Position numbers and translations under genes: made by a program. A stretch of DNA of 41,284 bases, from positions 1 through 41,284 of the forward strand of contig JAJYAG010000040.1 in NCBI GenBank assembly GCA_021779665.1, given 5' to 3'. Positions 40,587-41,284 of this stretch are shown in pieces. The DNA comes from Bacteroidota bacterium. Lineage in GTDB: Bacteria; Bacteroidota; Bacteroidia; Bacteroidales; JAAUTT01. How positions within the stretch are numbered: the first letter of the stretch is position 1; every line of letters begins with the position of its first letter. Below the pieces are notes generated by a model, which saw nothing but the letters and a program-made list of their open reading frames with translations, searched no databases and was not told where the DNA came from.

Positions 40587-41284
40587 TTAACGGATTAAAT
40601 TAACACTGCCTACAATGGGAGCTTTACCATCTTTCAGGTCGATTACATAAAAGTAGGTCGACATGGGAAGGTCTTTACCCAAATAAGTTCCATCCCAGGC
40701 TGAAGCATTATAGTTTTTCTGACATTTGAAAACGATTTGTCCCCAACGGTTGTAAATCATGACGCTGGCATCGGGATATTTGTCAAGCAAATCAATGGTC
40801 CAGGTATCATTGTCGCCGTCGTTGTTAGGAGTAAAGGCATTGGGAATGCGCGAGGTAAGCGATTGAGGCTTACAGGAGCCGATAAGAATTGTATCAGCAA
40901 ACGAACATCCGTTTGCAGTGGTTAATCTGGCCCATACAATACCTGCACCAGCGCTTACGGTAACGGTTGAAGCTTTATCGCCTGTCGACCACTCGTAGTC
41001 GGCTGCCTGTACACCCGGATCCAGCACCAGCGTTTCGTCTTCACATAAACTGGTATCCTTACCCAAAGAAAAGTAGGGTTTGGGACTTATCTCAAAAAAT
41101 ACAGAATCCCTGAGCGTGCATCCTGAAGAAAGCACCGCTTCAGCCCTGTAATATCCTGCCTGGCTCAGCAGTATTGCCGAATCACGTTTCCCATTTCCCC
41201 AGGTTATAGATTGAACAGAAATGGAGGGTTTGAGCAGGTAGTCTTCGCCTTCGCACACGGAGATATTTCGATTCCCAAATAAGG
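40587..41284 (-). CDS. T9SS type B-sorted surface protein, C-terminal part (runs off the window)
   Basis: Only the C-terminal 231 residues are in the window; the frame stays open to the right edge. It has at least two repeats of a PKD-like type with paired cysteines (VCEGEDYLL, GCTLRDSV, LCEDETLVLDPG, GCSFADTI). These resemble the Ig-like modules of large Bacteroidota adhesins. The last 85 residues are the gliding motility-associated C-terminal (CHU_C, T9SS type B) sorting domain: IPNAFTPNNDGDNDTW, then MIYNRWGQIVFK, WDGTYLGKDLPMSTYFYVIDL. It would be exported by the type IX system, and the PorP/SprF protein encoded just downstream is its probable dedicated partner. Confidence 0.93.
   Translation of the reverse strand, partial: LFGNRNISVCEGEDYLLKPSISVQSITWGNGKRDSAILLSQAGYYRAEAVLSSGCTLRDSVFFEISPKPYFSLGKDTSLCEDETLVLDPGVQAADYEWSTGDKASTVTVSAGAGIVWARLTTANGCSFADTILIGSCKPQSLTSRIPNAFTPNNDGDNDTWTIDLLDKYPDASVMIYNRWGQIVFKCQKNYNASAWDGTYLGKDLPMSTYFYVIDLKDGKAPIVGSVNLIR

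Overview
The window is a chromosomal segment of a Bacteroidota bacterium, probably Bacteroidales or a close relative. This rests on a PorP/SprF-family protein beside a protein with the C-terminal T9SS type B (gliding-motility-type) sorting domain, on Bacteroidota-restricted families (DUF4301, the Nudix-type AraR regulator, a small acidic protein ending in an ENNYYSLGGD-type motif), and on TAnnTTTG-type promoter elements with poor Shine-Dalgarno sequences. I see no tRNA, rRNA, CRISPR array, insertion sequence or phage genes. Every gene is intact except the last, which runs off the right edge.

Layout. 0.2-6.7 kb: secreted M24 aminopeptidase P and acylphosphatase (+), a glycine-rich surface protein (-), then a small haem-b-like membrane protein, a DUF4301 nucleotidyltransferase-like protein and a secreted GH5 glycosidase (+). 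6.8-12.5 kb: an OmpR-type response regulator followed by a tight five-gene operon: a membrane-anchored protein of unknown function, an HPt protein, a stand-alone receiver, a membrane-anchored HEAT-repeat protein and a processive GT2 polysaccharide synthase. I read this as a phosphorelay-linked exopolysaccharide module, and it is the best candidate here for an undescribed system.

12.6-22.8 kb, all on the minus strand: a pentose/galactose catabolic locus with GH43 glycosidase, galactokinase, aldose 1-epimerase, a DUF1080 protein, the Nudix-fold AraR-type repressor, a sodium/sugar symporter, L-ribulose-5-phosphate 4-epimerase and ribulokinase. Secreted GH43 would release arabinose or xylose, the symporter would import it, and araB/araD would deliver xylulose-5-phosphate. 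araA and galT are not in the window. Two AT-rich inverted repeats in front of the symporter, one overlapping a Bacteroidota -7 box, are likely AraR operators.

23.0-27.6 kb: a three-gene operon of a TPR-AAA+ ATPase, a TPR-multispanning membrane protein and an unusual GT51 peptidoglycan glycosyltransferase with a long N-terminal extension. 27.6-32.3 kb: Tat-exported aldo/keto reductase, Gfo/Idh/MocA oxidoreductase, a small acidic protein, a small secreted protein with four short repeats, and an aspartate kinase of the ectoine-associated subtype without ectABC. 32.5-41.3 kb: an S41 protease lipoprotein with an outer-membrane-barrel partner, a SpoU/TrmH RNA methyltransferase, a U32 RlhA-like protein, a nitroreductase, a CptA-like phosphoethanolamine transferase and the PorP/CHU_C pair.

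No gene-free stretch exceeds about 250 bases. All assignments come from reading motifs by eye; no database search was run.
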